From: Balaenoptera acutorostrata
Lineage: Eukaryota; Chordata; Mammalia; Artiodactyla; Balaenopteridae
Direction: 5' to 3'
Length of the DNA: 64,000 nucleotides
NCBI RefSeq assembly: GCF_949987535.1
Contig: NC_080074.1
Location: forward strand, 26,371,268 to 26,435,267
A program made the translations under genes and the position numbers. The notes beneath the pieces are model-generated. The model was not told the origin of the DNA, ran no database searches, and was given only the letters and a program-made list of their open reading frames with translations. Positions 54,972 through 64,000 of the stretch are shown here, piece after piece (within the stretch, counting starts at the first letter, position 1; the number at the start of each line of letters is the position of its first letter).

Positions 54972-55545
54972 ATTTGTCATCTTTATTCATTTACATAATT
55001 ATTGTGTACCTACCAGGTGCTGAGAACTATTTTGGGCACTGGGGATACAACAGTGAGTAAAACAAAGTCCTTGTTCTCATGAGGGGAAGCAGAAAAACAA
55101 ATATGTTATATATTTTAGGCAACAGTAAATGCAAGGAATTCATAAAGGGATAAAGAGCAGTGGCCTTCTCTTTTAGGGGAGGTGGCTGTTTTATACAGGC
55201 GTTAGGGAAGGCTTCTTTGAGGGAGTGACATTTGAAGAGGGGAGGAGGGGGGGGTGTGATGAAGAGCTCCAGGCAGCAGAAACCACCGGTGCAAAAGTCC
55301 TGTGTGTTTGAGATGTATTGCTTGTATTCATAGAACAGCAATATGGCCAGTTTGGCTGGAATGGAATGAGTGAGGCAAAGATGTCAGGAAATGAGGTAGG
55401 AGAAATAGCTAGGGCTTTCAATAGCTACATCTACATGTAGATCTTGTAAACCATGGGTAGATCCGTTGGCTTTTTTTTTTTTCCGTTGACTTTTTTTTCT
55501 AAAGTTCTCTGGAAGTCACTGGAAGGTTAGGTAGGATGTGATCTG
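54972..55545 (+). mobile_element. Ancient interspersed mammalian repeat (family unassigned)
   Basis: 'CACTGGGGATACAACAGTGA', 'GAAGGCTTCTTTGAGGGAGT', 'GTGCAAAAGTCCTGTGTG', 'TTTGGCTGGAATGGAATGAG' and 'GGTTAGGTAGGATGTGATC' occur in the order of a well-known old mammalian repeat. I do not assign its name. Open frames on either strand here are by-products. Confidence 0.6.
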
Positions 55546-55546
55546 T

Positions 55547-56760
55547 TTTACAATTTTTTAAAAATTGGGAAAAATCCCAAACTTTTTGAAAAATTACAAG
55601 TATTTGAATCATTTCAGAGTTGCGAAAATGATGTCATAGCATGGCTGAATACTTTAGAGTGTAATTCCTACAGCCAAGGACATTCTTCTACGTTACCACA
55701 ATATAACCATCGAAGTTAGGAAATTAACAGTGATGCACCAATGCTGTCTAATCGTCAGACCCTCTTCAAGTTTCATCACTTGTCCCAGCAATGTCTTTTA
55801 TAGCAAGGGAATCTGGTCATGCATTTTATGTGGACCTCATTTCTCTCTAGCTTCTTTCACCCTGGTTTGGTTCCTCAGCTTTTCCTTGATTTTTATGATC
55901 TTAACACTTCGGAAAATTACAGGCCAGTTGTGTTGTAGAATGTCCCTCGGTATAGATTTGTCCAGTGTTTCCTCATGACTAGATGGAGGCTATGCATCTT
56001 TGGCAGGAATGTCACAGAAGCAGTGTCAGATTCTTCTTGTTGCATTCTATTAAATGCCATCTAGTTTTGATTTGTCTCATTACTGAACATTTCTATCACT
56101 TGATTAGGGCGTGTGTGCCAGATTTCTCCATTCTAAAGTTACTCATTTTCCCTTTACAATTAATTAGCATTTTGTGGGGAGATACTTTGAGGTTATGCAA
56201 CTATCCAGTTACTCGTCAAACTTTATTTATATCAATATGAACTGTCATTTTAATCAATGTGTTGTAATCCATTACTATAATTCGTTATTTTATTGATCAA
56301 ATTGAACTCAGTTTGATCAGTGGGAACCTGTTCAGTCTGCATTTGGGGTCCTTTTGAAATATCCCCCTCATTCTTGGAGCACTTTCTTGCTTTCTGACAA
56401 AAGTTGTTCTAGGTTCATCTTATATTTTCCCTGCCCCACCCATGAAAACAGCCATTTCTCTGAGGACCCCTGTGTTTATTTTCTTACTTGCTGTTTTTCA
56501 GTAGAGAATAGTGTTTAGAAACTAATATCTGAGTGCAAGGTATGCTCATTGCTGTTGGGGCATCTCAGTGGACAAGCTCAAATGGCTGTAATGATTGTGT
56601 GTGTGTGTGTGTACATTTCTATTTCTATATCTCTCTTTTTCACCTTATATATTGAAAATCATAAGTTGACAGCAATGCCACTGAATCCAGTCCAATACCA
56701 CAGGTTATGTTCTAGTTTTCTCCCTTTCTGTATATGTATCTGTTTCTCTTTTATTTAATA
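55547..56760 (-). mobile_element. Old L1 antisense fragment (about 1.2 kb)
   Basis: 'TCACTTGTCCCAGCAATGTC', 'CTTCGGAAAATTACAGGCCA', 'GTTTCCTCATGACTAGATGG', 'GTAATCCATTACTATAATTC', 'GTGGGAACCTGTTCAGTCTG' follow antisense L1M-type text. A (GT)n run lies at about 56597-56612. Confidence 0.65.
56597..56612 (+). repeat. (GT)n simple repeat
   Basis: Short GT run inside the L1-derived region. Confidence 0.8.
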
Positions 56761-56804
56761 GAGTTACTTATTTGATGAATTCCACTGTAGGTAACAAAGT
56801 TCCC

Positions 56805-57015
56805 ATTGCTGCCTTCCCGCCTCCCCACCACTGGCCTCCCTTCTTACCTCACTTTGCCTCCAACACCCCACATCAGCTTGCCACCCCCCTCACCCCATGT
56901 GGATGCCCTCCTCTCCCCATTCAGGCTCTGTCACCTTACTGGGCTGTTGCCACACTCATCATCTCCACCCCCCATGCCAAGCAAAGACAGATGCCTACCT
57001 TGATTGCCCCCACCT
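56805..57015. repeat. C/T-rich low-complexity stretch
   Basis: Strongly pyrimidine-rich 210 bp (runs such as CCACCCCCCTCACCCC). It yields overlapping open frames rich in Pro and Leu with no domain, so not called as genes. Confidence 0.6.
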
Positions 57016-57199
57016 AATGGCTCTTGGACTCTGATTTAAATGTTTAAAGCATCCCTGTGATTGCTGTGAATAGAGGAAGGGAGCCTTGTGGAAGTAGGCT
57101 GATTACTTAGGGAACTATTTATGTAGTTGTCTGGGCCAGCTCCATCCAGAGATGAAGGAAGTTGGATAAGGTGTCAGTAATGTAGGTTGTGAGATTTGG

Positions 57200-57470
57200 A
57201 ATTGTATCAGTTGTCTACTACTGTGTAACAGATTTTTTAAATTTAGTTTAAAACAATAAACATTATCTCACCATTTCTGTGGGTAAGGAATTTGAGTACA
57301 GCTTAGCTGGATGCCTCTGGCTTAGAATCTCACAAGGCTACAAAGAAGATATCATCTGGGGCTGCAGTCATCTCAAGGTTTGAATTTGGAAGGATCCACT
57401 GCCAGACTCATTCACATGTCTGTAGACAGACCTCAGAAAACTTGCTTCCAAGAACACTCATGTGGGCCTC
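57200..57470 (+). mobile_element. Ancient repeat, LTR/MaLR-like (copy 3)
   Basis: 'GTCTACTACTGTGTAACAGA', 'TTTAAAACAATAAACATTAT', 'ATTTCTGTGGGTAAGGAATT', 'GGGGCTGCAGTCATCTCAAG'. Same family as 39845-40140. Confidence 0.5.
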
Positions 57471-57769
57471 TCCACAAGGCCACCTCATGACATGACAGCT
57501 GGCTTTCCCAGAGTTACAATCTGAGAGCGAATGACAGAGAGCACCCTAGATGGAAGCCACAGTCTTTTTAAACTTAATCTCAGAAGTGACATCCCACGCT
57601 GCTGCTGTATTCTGTTTGTTAGAAGTGAGTCAGTAAATCTAGCCCATACTTGAGAGGGGATTACACAAGGGTGTGAACACCAGGAGGATGTGGTCATTGG
57701 AGGCCATCTTAGAGGCTGCCTACCACAGGGACATATTTTGAAGTAAGATGGACTCAACAGGATTTGCTG

Positions 57770-58060
57770 ATGGTTTGGATTTCGAGAGAAGAGGGTAACT
57801 TCAATGTTTTGGGCCTGAACTATTTGTGGCACATTTACTGAGAAGAGGAAGAGCAGGCAGGATGGGGGAAGCAGAATGGAAGGGGTAATCAAGAGTTCTC
57901 TCCGAGATGCCTGTTAGACAACCAAGTGAACATGGTGGGTAGACAGTTGAAAACACTAGTCCAGAGGTCAGAATAGAGGTTGGTGCTAGAGATAGGACTT
58001 GAAATGAGATTTCACCTAGTGTAGTATGCAGTTTTCGTAAATCATGGGTAAAAGGTTTGA
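57770..58060 (+). mobile_element. Ancient interspersed repeat (family unassigned)
   Basis: 'GAGATGCCTGTTAGACAACC', 'AAGTGAACATGGTGGGTAGA' and 'CCAGAGGTCAGAATAGAGG' recur in related form at 59925-60230 ('GAGATACCTGTCGGAAATCC'). Confidence 0.45.
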
Positions 58061-58179
58061 GAGAATCTGATCTTCAGTTAAATGTTACCCTGGAAACCAG
58101 ATGAGATTGTATCAATCATATTGCTGGATAAAACTGATTCCTGACTGGTAAACTGCATCTAGATTGAGAGGATTTATAA

Positions 58180-58885
58180 ATGCCTGATGAGTTAGCTATG
58201 TTTGGGCTTCCCTGTCTTGCTGCTCTTAGAACTAGCTTGTCCCTTGTGGCAATGGCAATCCTGAAGCCATGCCCATGGAGTTGTTGTTAGTAGAGATGTT
58301 AGCTTTTGTGGACATGAAGCTTTTAAGTCAGGGCAGCTCCTGCACCTGCCTGATGTGGCTCTCATCTCCCTTGAGCCTGTGCTGTGTCATCTAGGGAGCC
58401 AAAGAAAATAGCTCCTGGATGGCTAGGTGGGCTGTCACCTGCATGAACTACTGCAAAGGCTCCCAGTCAGAGGAACACCTGATGCTTCCCAGTTGGCAAG
58501 CTGTGGTTCCTGTCCTCTGTCCTTCTGAGTTTTCTGGTGCCCAGTGTGGCCTATGATGGTCTTTGAGTCTGTTCAGTAGCTACATAGTCTCACCTGGGGA
58601 AGGCTTTCTCTTCAGAGCCATCAGTGTTTTTGGTAGAACCAGGGAATATCTTTAATGAACTTCTGTGGCTCACTTAACGTTCCCTGATCTTGTGGGAACA
58701 TTAGAAATCTTGTGGGTTTGTCTGTTTTGTCTCAAGGCTTTCATTTTCTTTGAATGTGTCAGCAGTCGGTAAGGCTGTTAGGTCTACCAATAGATAAACA
58801 AAGAGTATTCATGGTGGTGCAAACGTGTGGGATGGGCAGGGGAGCTACACAAACCTTGAAAATAAAAAATTAAAAAAAATTATTG
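58180..58885. other. Unassigned moderately GC-rich block ending in an A-rich run
   Basis: About 680 bp with balanced composition, unlike the A/T-rich flanks, followed by 'GAAAATAAAAAATTAAAAAAA' (58857-58877). Every frame on both strands is broken by stops. It could be a degenerate processed pseudogene in + orientation or an unrecognised repeat. No parent gene identified. Confidence 0.3.
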
Positions 58886-58889
58886 CCTA

Positions 58890-59040
58890 GAACCTAGCAC
58901 AGCACCCAGCTTACATATAGTTCATTCCATTAAATGAATATTTACTGAGCACCCCACTATGTGTCAGGCACTGATGGGTTTGTATATTCATAGTAGTGAA
59001 CAAAATATATGATCCTCTCTTGGAGTTTATAGTCACTTTA
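58890..59040. mobile_element. L2/MIR-like fragment
   Basis: 'CTAGAACCTAGCACAGCACC', 'AATATTTACTGAGCACCCCA' and 'TATGTGTCAGGCACTGATGG' are typical ends of old mammalian LINE2-type or related repeats. Confidence 0.45.
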
Positions 59041-59924
59041 ATGAATACTAGCTGGTAGACTAATACTATACTATAACTTAGTGTCTGTTATTTTTCTTTG
59101 TTACAGTCCCTTCCTTTTCTTCATTTATGGGGTCAGCAATGAGATTTTAATTTCTTCTTATTTAAACTTGATTGAATAGAATACTCAAAGTATTTCAGTA
59201 GATTACAAGCACTGTTTTATACCACTTTTGATTGTCCTTAATTTTTAAGTTAGCTAATTGCTACCATCTATACAGTAATGCTCAATAATCCTTATTTTCA
59301 TTTTTATGGTAGTAAACCAAGTAAGTAATCAGTATCTACATGAAATTTGACAAGATAAAATGTTGTTGAATACCGGTAGAAAGGTAGAAAGTTTGGGCTA
59401 TTTTTTGCATAATAGTATAAAATTACTGTTTTCACTTACATTAGGAGAAACAAAGTTTTTTGTGTATGTGGTTTGAAGTATTGGAACTCTGAAATCCTTT
59501 GAACCAAGTTAAAAAAGAAAAAAACCATGGCTTGCCTGGATTTTTCTTTACTGTGTATGTACTTTTTTCCCACTTGGTGGCACCTTCTGTTCATTTTAAG
59601 TAATATGTCTTTCCTTCCTCCGTGTAGTGCACTAGTCTCTCCTCATATATTAATTTTTCTTATTAAAATTAATGTTTAAATTACTCAAGTAATACATAAG
59701 TACTTTTTTAAAAAAATTATAGCATATGTTAAAAAGTTTTTGCTTTTTTTTACAGAACTTAATTTTGCCTTTGAAGATTTTTCCAGTGCCATGGTGACAT
59801 TGATAACGGTTTTTCTCTTGTAGGGTTAATTTATTTAGGATACTTAACATCATTGTGGTCAGCTTTTTTTCAGTTGACAATATGTTCTAGAAGCCTTGTA
59901 GAGAAGTAAGGTGGCAGATGAGGA

Positions 59925-60230
59925 GGATTACTTGGAGGTGACAGAGAAGAATCAAGGATGATTCTTAGGTTTGGGGCTTGAGAGGTTGGGTAGATGGTGG
60001 TACCATTCATTCAGATGGGAAGACTGGGAGAAGGGTAGGTTGTGAGGGTGGAGGGTAGGAATCAGAAGCTTCTTTTTTGGATGTACTAAGTTTGAGATAC
60101 CTGTCGGAAATCCAAATGAACATTTGTGTTAAGTAAACAGCAGGATAGATAAATCTGGAGCTTAGGACAGAGGTCAAGCCAGCAAAGAATAAGATATAGC
60201 TACTAGCAAAGTAAGAAGGAAGGCAAGAGA
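59925..60230 (+). mobile_element. Ancient interspersed repeat (family unassigned)
   Basis: 'AGATGGGAAGACTGGGAGAA', 'CTAAGTTTGAGATACCTGTC', 'GGAGCTTAGGACAGAGGTC'. Related to 57770-58060. Confidence 0.5.
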
Positions 60231-60419
60231 GGTTAGCATTTCAACAAACATGGGAAGTCTAACTGTATTGATGTTTGCTGAGAGGTTAAGTAAGATAAGG
60301 ACAGAAAGGTGTCCACATGGATTTGGCAATATGAACTTCATCGAATCTAAATGGAATCTGTTCTTGAAAAAAATATGGAGAGATCAGAAAAGTTTAAAAG
60401 AATCTGTCAGGGGGCAGGG

Positions 60420-61015
60420 ATAATCCATATACACCCCAAAGAGGCAGCCACTGTCACCATTTGGCATATTTCCTTTAGTCCTTTTAAATAAATTTTTGTG
60501 TAGTTGTTGTGTTCATAATCAGTCAGTTTTATTTTCTGTTTTTTCTGTAGATAATATAAGCAATCTTCCATGCTATTACAACAGTCCTTATAATCATCAT
60601 TAAAATATTTTTTCTGATTATAAAAATATACAGTTGTTATAGAAAACTTGGAAAATCCAGAGAAATACAAGGTACAAACAAAAATAAACTTTAATTCCTT
60701 GGCCAAGGAATAAGCACTGTTAACATTTTGTTCACTGATTCAACAAATACCTGAGTGTCTGCTTTTGAGTAGAGAAGGAATGTTTTTAAAGGTTCACAGT
60801 GTGGAGAACAGGTTGTAGTTCATTGGTCACACCTTCTTTAGAAGAAGGTTGTGATTAGAAATAACTATATATAGATATATGTGTGTATACATATGTATTT
60901 CTTTATTATACACAATATTTTGTTTCTCTTCTGCCTCCCCTCACTTAATATATCACAGATGTTTTCCCCATTTCACTTAATATTCTACTTGTCAGTTTGA
61001 GTGTTTTAGTATCTT
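60420..61015 (-). mobile_element. Old L1 (L1ME-like) antisense fragment
   Basis: 'AAACTTGGAAAATCCAGAGA', 'GGAATAAGCACTGTTAACAT' and 'TTCACTTAATATTCTACTTG' follow the antisense 3' region of old L1. Confidence 0.55.
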
Positions 61016-61429
61016 AGGGGCTTTGTATATAGACAGGATTAATGGCAATTTGGGTTTAAAATGAATATTCTATTTACTATAGCTGCAAATTTTAAAACAT
61101 AGTTGTTCTTAAGCTTTGAGGTTCTATTTATAAATAGGATAACAAGATTAGTAAATTGAATATTTTTGCAGAAAGATAAAGAACAATCATATTCTCTTGT
61201 TCTTTGGTGAATGTTTGATAAACTTTTAATGGAAAGGATTAAATTCTCCTAAAGAGTTATCTCCATTTGCAAGTTTAGTTAATTACATCCATTTAAGCAT
61301 TTTAGGGCACATTTATAAATGTAATACATTTGATTTTTTAAATATCTTCAAATGCCCAGTGTAGGTAGATTAATGAACCTGTCAAGCAAAATGTCCCTAA
61401 GCCCTTAAATGACTCTTGTTTATGCAAGC

Positions 61430-62180
61430 CAAAAATTTAAGGGTCCTCCTCAACTCTTTCTCTAATAACCAGCCTATCAGCATGTTCTTTCTGCTTTACT
61501 TTCTGAATATATCCCATGCCTGATATACCTATGGCTGTTACCCCAATCCAAACCACAATAATCTCTTGCCTGGACTTCTACAACTGCCCAACTGGTTTGC
61601 TTGCATTCTTACAATACGCCAGTATTCCCAACATACTAAGTGATTAGGGTGATGATTTTAAAATGTAACTCGGATCCCATCAGACCTCTGCTCAGAACTC
61701 TCCACTGGCTTTCCATCATGGTGAGAGTTAAAATTCCAACTCCTTACATGGTCTGCAAGGAGTTGGAATGTGATCCTGGCCCTTCCAGGTCTGCGTACAC
61801 TGCCCTGTTCACTGCCCTGCTAACTTTTGACTTATGAGCCATGTTGGTCTCCTGGCTTTTCCTGGAGCGGTGAGCACACTCCCACCTCAGTCGCTTTGCA
61901 CTGGCTGTTTCCCCGGGTGTGGCGTGGCTCACGCTCCTCAGACGGCCTAGCTAAAAGAGCCCTGTCCTCCTCTCACACTGTGTCCCCTTGCCCTGCTCTA
62001 GTTCTTTCCTTGGTAGCACTTACCTCTGCCTGGCATTTTATTGCGTAGTATTTACTTTATTGTTTTTCCAACTACCATACTTCTTGATGGTAAGAACTTT
62101 GTTCACTGTTGTGTTGCTAATGCCTAAACCAGTGTCTAGCACGTGGTAGTTGCTCAGTAAATATTTGTTGAGTGAAAGGG
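61430..62180 (+). mobile_element. L2 LINE fragment
   Basis: Sense L2: 'CTTGCCTGGACTTCTACAAC', 'CCTCTGCTCAGAACTCTCCA', 'TCCTTACATGGTCTGCAAGG', and the classic end 'ACCAGTGTCTAGCACGTGG', 'TAGTTGCTCAGTAAATATTT'. The open frames in it are degenerate L2 text. Confidence 0.85.
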
Positions 62181-62945
62181 GACATACTGTTTTACTTGAA
62201 ACAACTGTTATTTTGCTTTTTGGCTACAGTAATTTTATTTGCTTCTGGTAGCTGATCCAAAAATGGTATGTCTTGTCACTTCTTTTATAGCTTTTGTATG
62301 AATTTGAAGCTCATATTTACCTCGAAATTCCACTCTAACTTCAACCTGTCCTTTTTAATACCTTGTCCCACTAAACTGTATCTTATAGTCTTTTAAAATA
62401 TTATTTTCCTAAATAAATTGCCATCTCTCAATGCCAGAGAATATTGTCTTCTTCCTCTTGATGTATCTGCGTAATCTATCCTTTTTCAGGTAGTAGGTGT
62501 TGTGTAAAATACTCTGAACTGAATTAAAATGAGTGTTATTCAGTACAATGTGTTGCAAGCTTCTTTTGAAAATAGATCCTTCCTAATGTTGATTTTCTGC
62601 TCCAGAAAATCAGAATATAAGAGGCTATGTTCTAAGAAACTATAAACTGCGTGTTTAAGTAGATATTCCTGTATTATAGAATGTTACTTTATAACCTTTC
62701 TCTGTTAAAATGTGCTAATTATAAGCAGAAGACAAGATTGTTTTGATTTTTAAAATTCAGCTTTTGTTTAACACATTTAATTTACTATGCAGTGCTTCTG
62801 ATTCTAACATTTTACAAAGATGAGTTGTTGGAAAATTTTATACCTGGAGTGTGGAAATAAACTATGTATTACTTTTGGTGAACAAGGAACTACTCTTGAT
62901 TCCAATTTCCAGAATAAATCTGTATTGTGTTCACAGGTTAGCAAT

Positions 62946-62995
62946 GTATTGGGTTGGCCAAAAAGTTCGTTTGGGTTTCTCCACAAGATGTTATA
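62946..62995 (+). mobile_element. Half of a mariner-type palindromic MITE
   Basis: 'TATTGGGTTGGCCAAAAAG' then 'TTCGTTTGGGTTTCTCCAC' and 'AAGATGTTAT' match one arm of the short mariner element known from cetartiodactyls. The second inverted arm is missing, with TA-rich sequence following. Confidence 0.8.
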
Positions 62996-63352
62996 TATAT
63001 AATATATGCTAGAGATAGTCATGTAGAAAATTTTGAGGTTTCTAGATTTAAAAAGACAGTTTGAACCTTTTCTATGTAACTGTAGTGAATGACATTTGTG
63101 CGGTGGAATTGACGTAGGAAGAATTTCCATTAAGGTAGACTGAGAGAAACAGTGTATCTGCTACTAAAACATTTAGTACTTTAAAGAGAGTGATTTTTTT
63201 TTTTTAAGTGATGGCTTAAAGTGGGATGAAATGAGGTTAGAAGTAGGAGAACTGACTTAACAGTCTCAAATAAATGACAGATGAATTGAGCAGGATTTTA
63301 AAACCATCTCTAGTTGTTTCGAATTAGAAGGATTTTTCTTTCTAATAGCTTT

Positions 63353-64000
63353 GTTTTATCTTACAAAGTAGTACATGTTTATTACAGAAAATTCAGAAAA
63401 TAACAAAGCAAATAAAAGTAACCTATTATCCTACCACACCAAGATAAACTACTGTTAATATTTTGATGTATATTCTTTCCATCTCCTCTTTTCCTATGCA
63501 TATGTATCCCTTGTTTTTGTTTTTAATGTAAGTGGGTTACTTTTTGAAGAAGTAGCCCAGTTTTGAATCCTAGCGTCACTATCATGGGCAAGTTATTTAG
63601 ACTCTCGGTGTTCTAGTTTCCTCATTTATTAAATTGGGATAATAACATCTGTCTCATAGAGTTAAGAATTAAATGAGTTAGTATTTGTAAAGTGTTTAGA
63701 ACAGTGCCTATGACTTATAAATGCTATTTAGTATCATTAAGTAAATTAAGTAAATAACCTGCTTTTTAAGCTTAACATATGGTGAGCATTTTCTCAAGTC
63801 ATAAAATATTCTCTAACATAATATTTAATGAGGCTTTAATATTCTGTCATGTGGATGTGCCCTGAGTTATTTAAGTATTCCCTATATTATTCTTGGTTTT
63901 GTTCTTTCCATGTTTTCACTGTTATATATAAAGCTTTGGTCAGCATCCTTGTATATAAGCATGTTCCCACACATCCTTATTTCCTTATGGCAGATTCCTA
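63353..64000 (-). mobile_element. Old L1 (L1ME-like) antisense fragment, split by a MIR, running off the window
   Basis: 'AGAAAATTCAGAAAATAACA', 'CACACCAAGATAAACTACTG', then after the MIR 'GGTGAGCATTTTCTCAAGTC' and 'TGGTCAGCATCCTTGTATAT'. The same class of text as 24740-25375. Confidence 0.6.
63550..63730 (+). mobile_element. MIR SINE
   Basis: Sense MIR: 'CAGTTTTGAATCCTAGCGTC', 'TGGGCAAGTTATTTAGACTC', 'TTGGGATAATAACATCTGTC', 'AGAACAGTGCCTATGACTTA'. Confidence 0.8.

Noticed and set aside
56805..57015. Pro/Leu-rich open frames as a possible secreted peptide
   Set aside because: Low-complexity pyrimidine-rich DNA gives such frames in several phases at once.
57485..57892. 135-codon minus-strand frame
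   Set aside because: Overlaps ancient repeats on the opposite strand; no domain.

Overview
The window is ordinary nuclear DNA from a mammal, almost certainly a cetacean. It carries about 20 copies of the tRNA-derived CHR SINE typical of Cetacea and hippo, cetartiodactyl-type L1 3' ends and many older mammalian repeats (MIR, L2, MER5A, MaLR-like LTR). It has no BovB or Bov-A elements that would point to a ruminant. There are no operons, CRISPR arrays or bacterial features. I did not recognise an undescribed biological system here.

Two protein-coding genes lie head to tail on the + strand. NR2C1 (testicular receptor 2, an orphan nuclear receptor) is represented by its last 12 coding exons between 3287 and 35138. 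Every exon junction keeps the frame, the exons give 587 residues plus TGA, and only about 18 N-terminal residues lie upstream of the window. NDUFA12 (accessory subunit of mitochondrial complex I) starts at 47991 inside a CpG-rich promoter. Its first three exons (residues 1-86 of about 145) are present. Its last exon lies beyond 64000, so 51501-64000 is intron.

Layout: 1-3286 is NR2C1 intron with two CHR SINEs and a long L2. 3287-35138 holds NR2C1 exons and introns, the introns filled with SINEs, MIR, L2 and L1. 35139-47770 is 3' UTR and intergenic DNA made mostly of decayed L1/HAL1-like LINE, an LTR fragment, DNA-transposon fossils and CHR SINEs. 47770-48300 is the NDUFA12 CpG-rich promoter with a perfect palindromic NRF-1 motif. 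48077-64000 is NDUFA12 introns with more repeats.

The two genes share no pathway that the sequence shows. One is a DNA-binding transcription regulator and the other a respiratory-chain subunit. The most interesting details are in the repeat layer: a nested SINE insertion with an apparent 3' transduction and two intact sets of target-site duplications (23720-24359), a young CHR subfamily, a minus-strand mRNA 3'-end retrocopy (32372-32540), an MER5A split by a SINE, and Tc1/mariner-type fossils.
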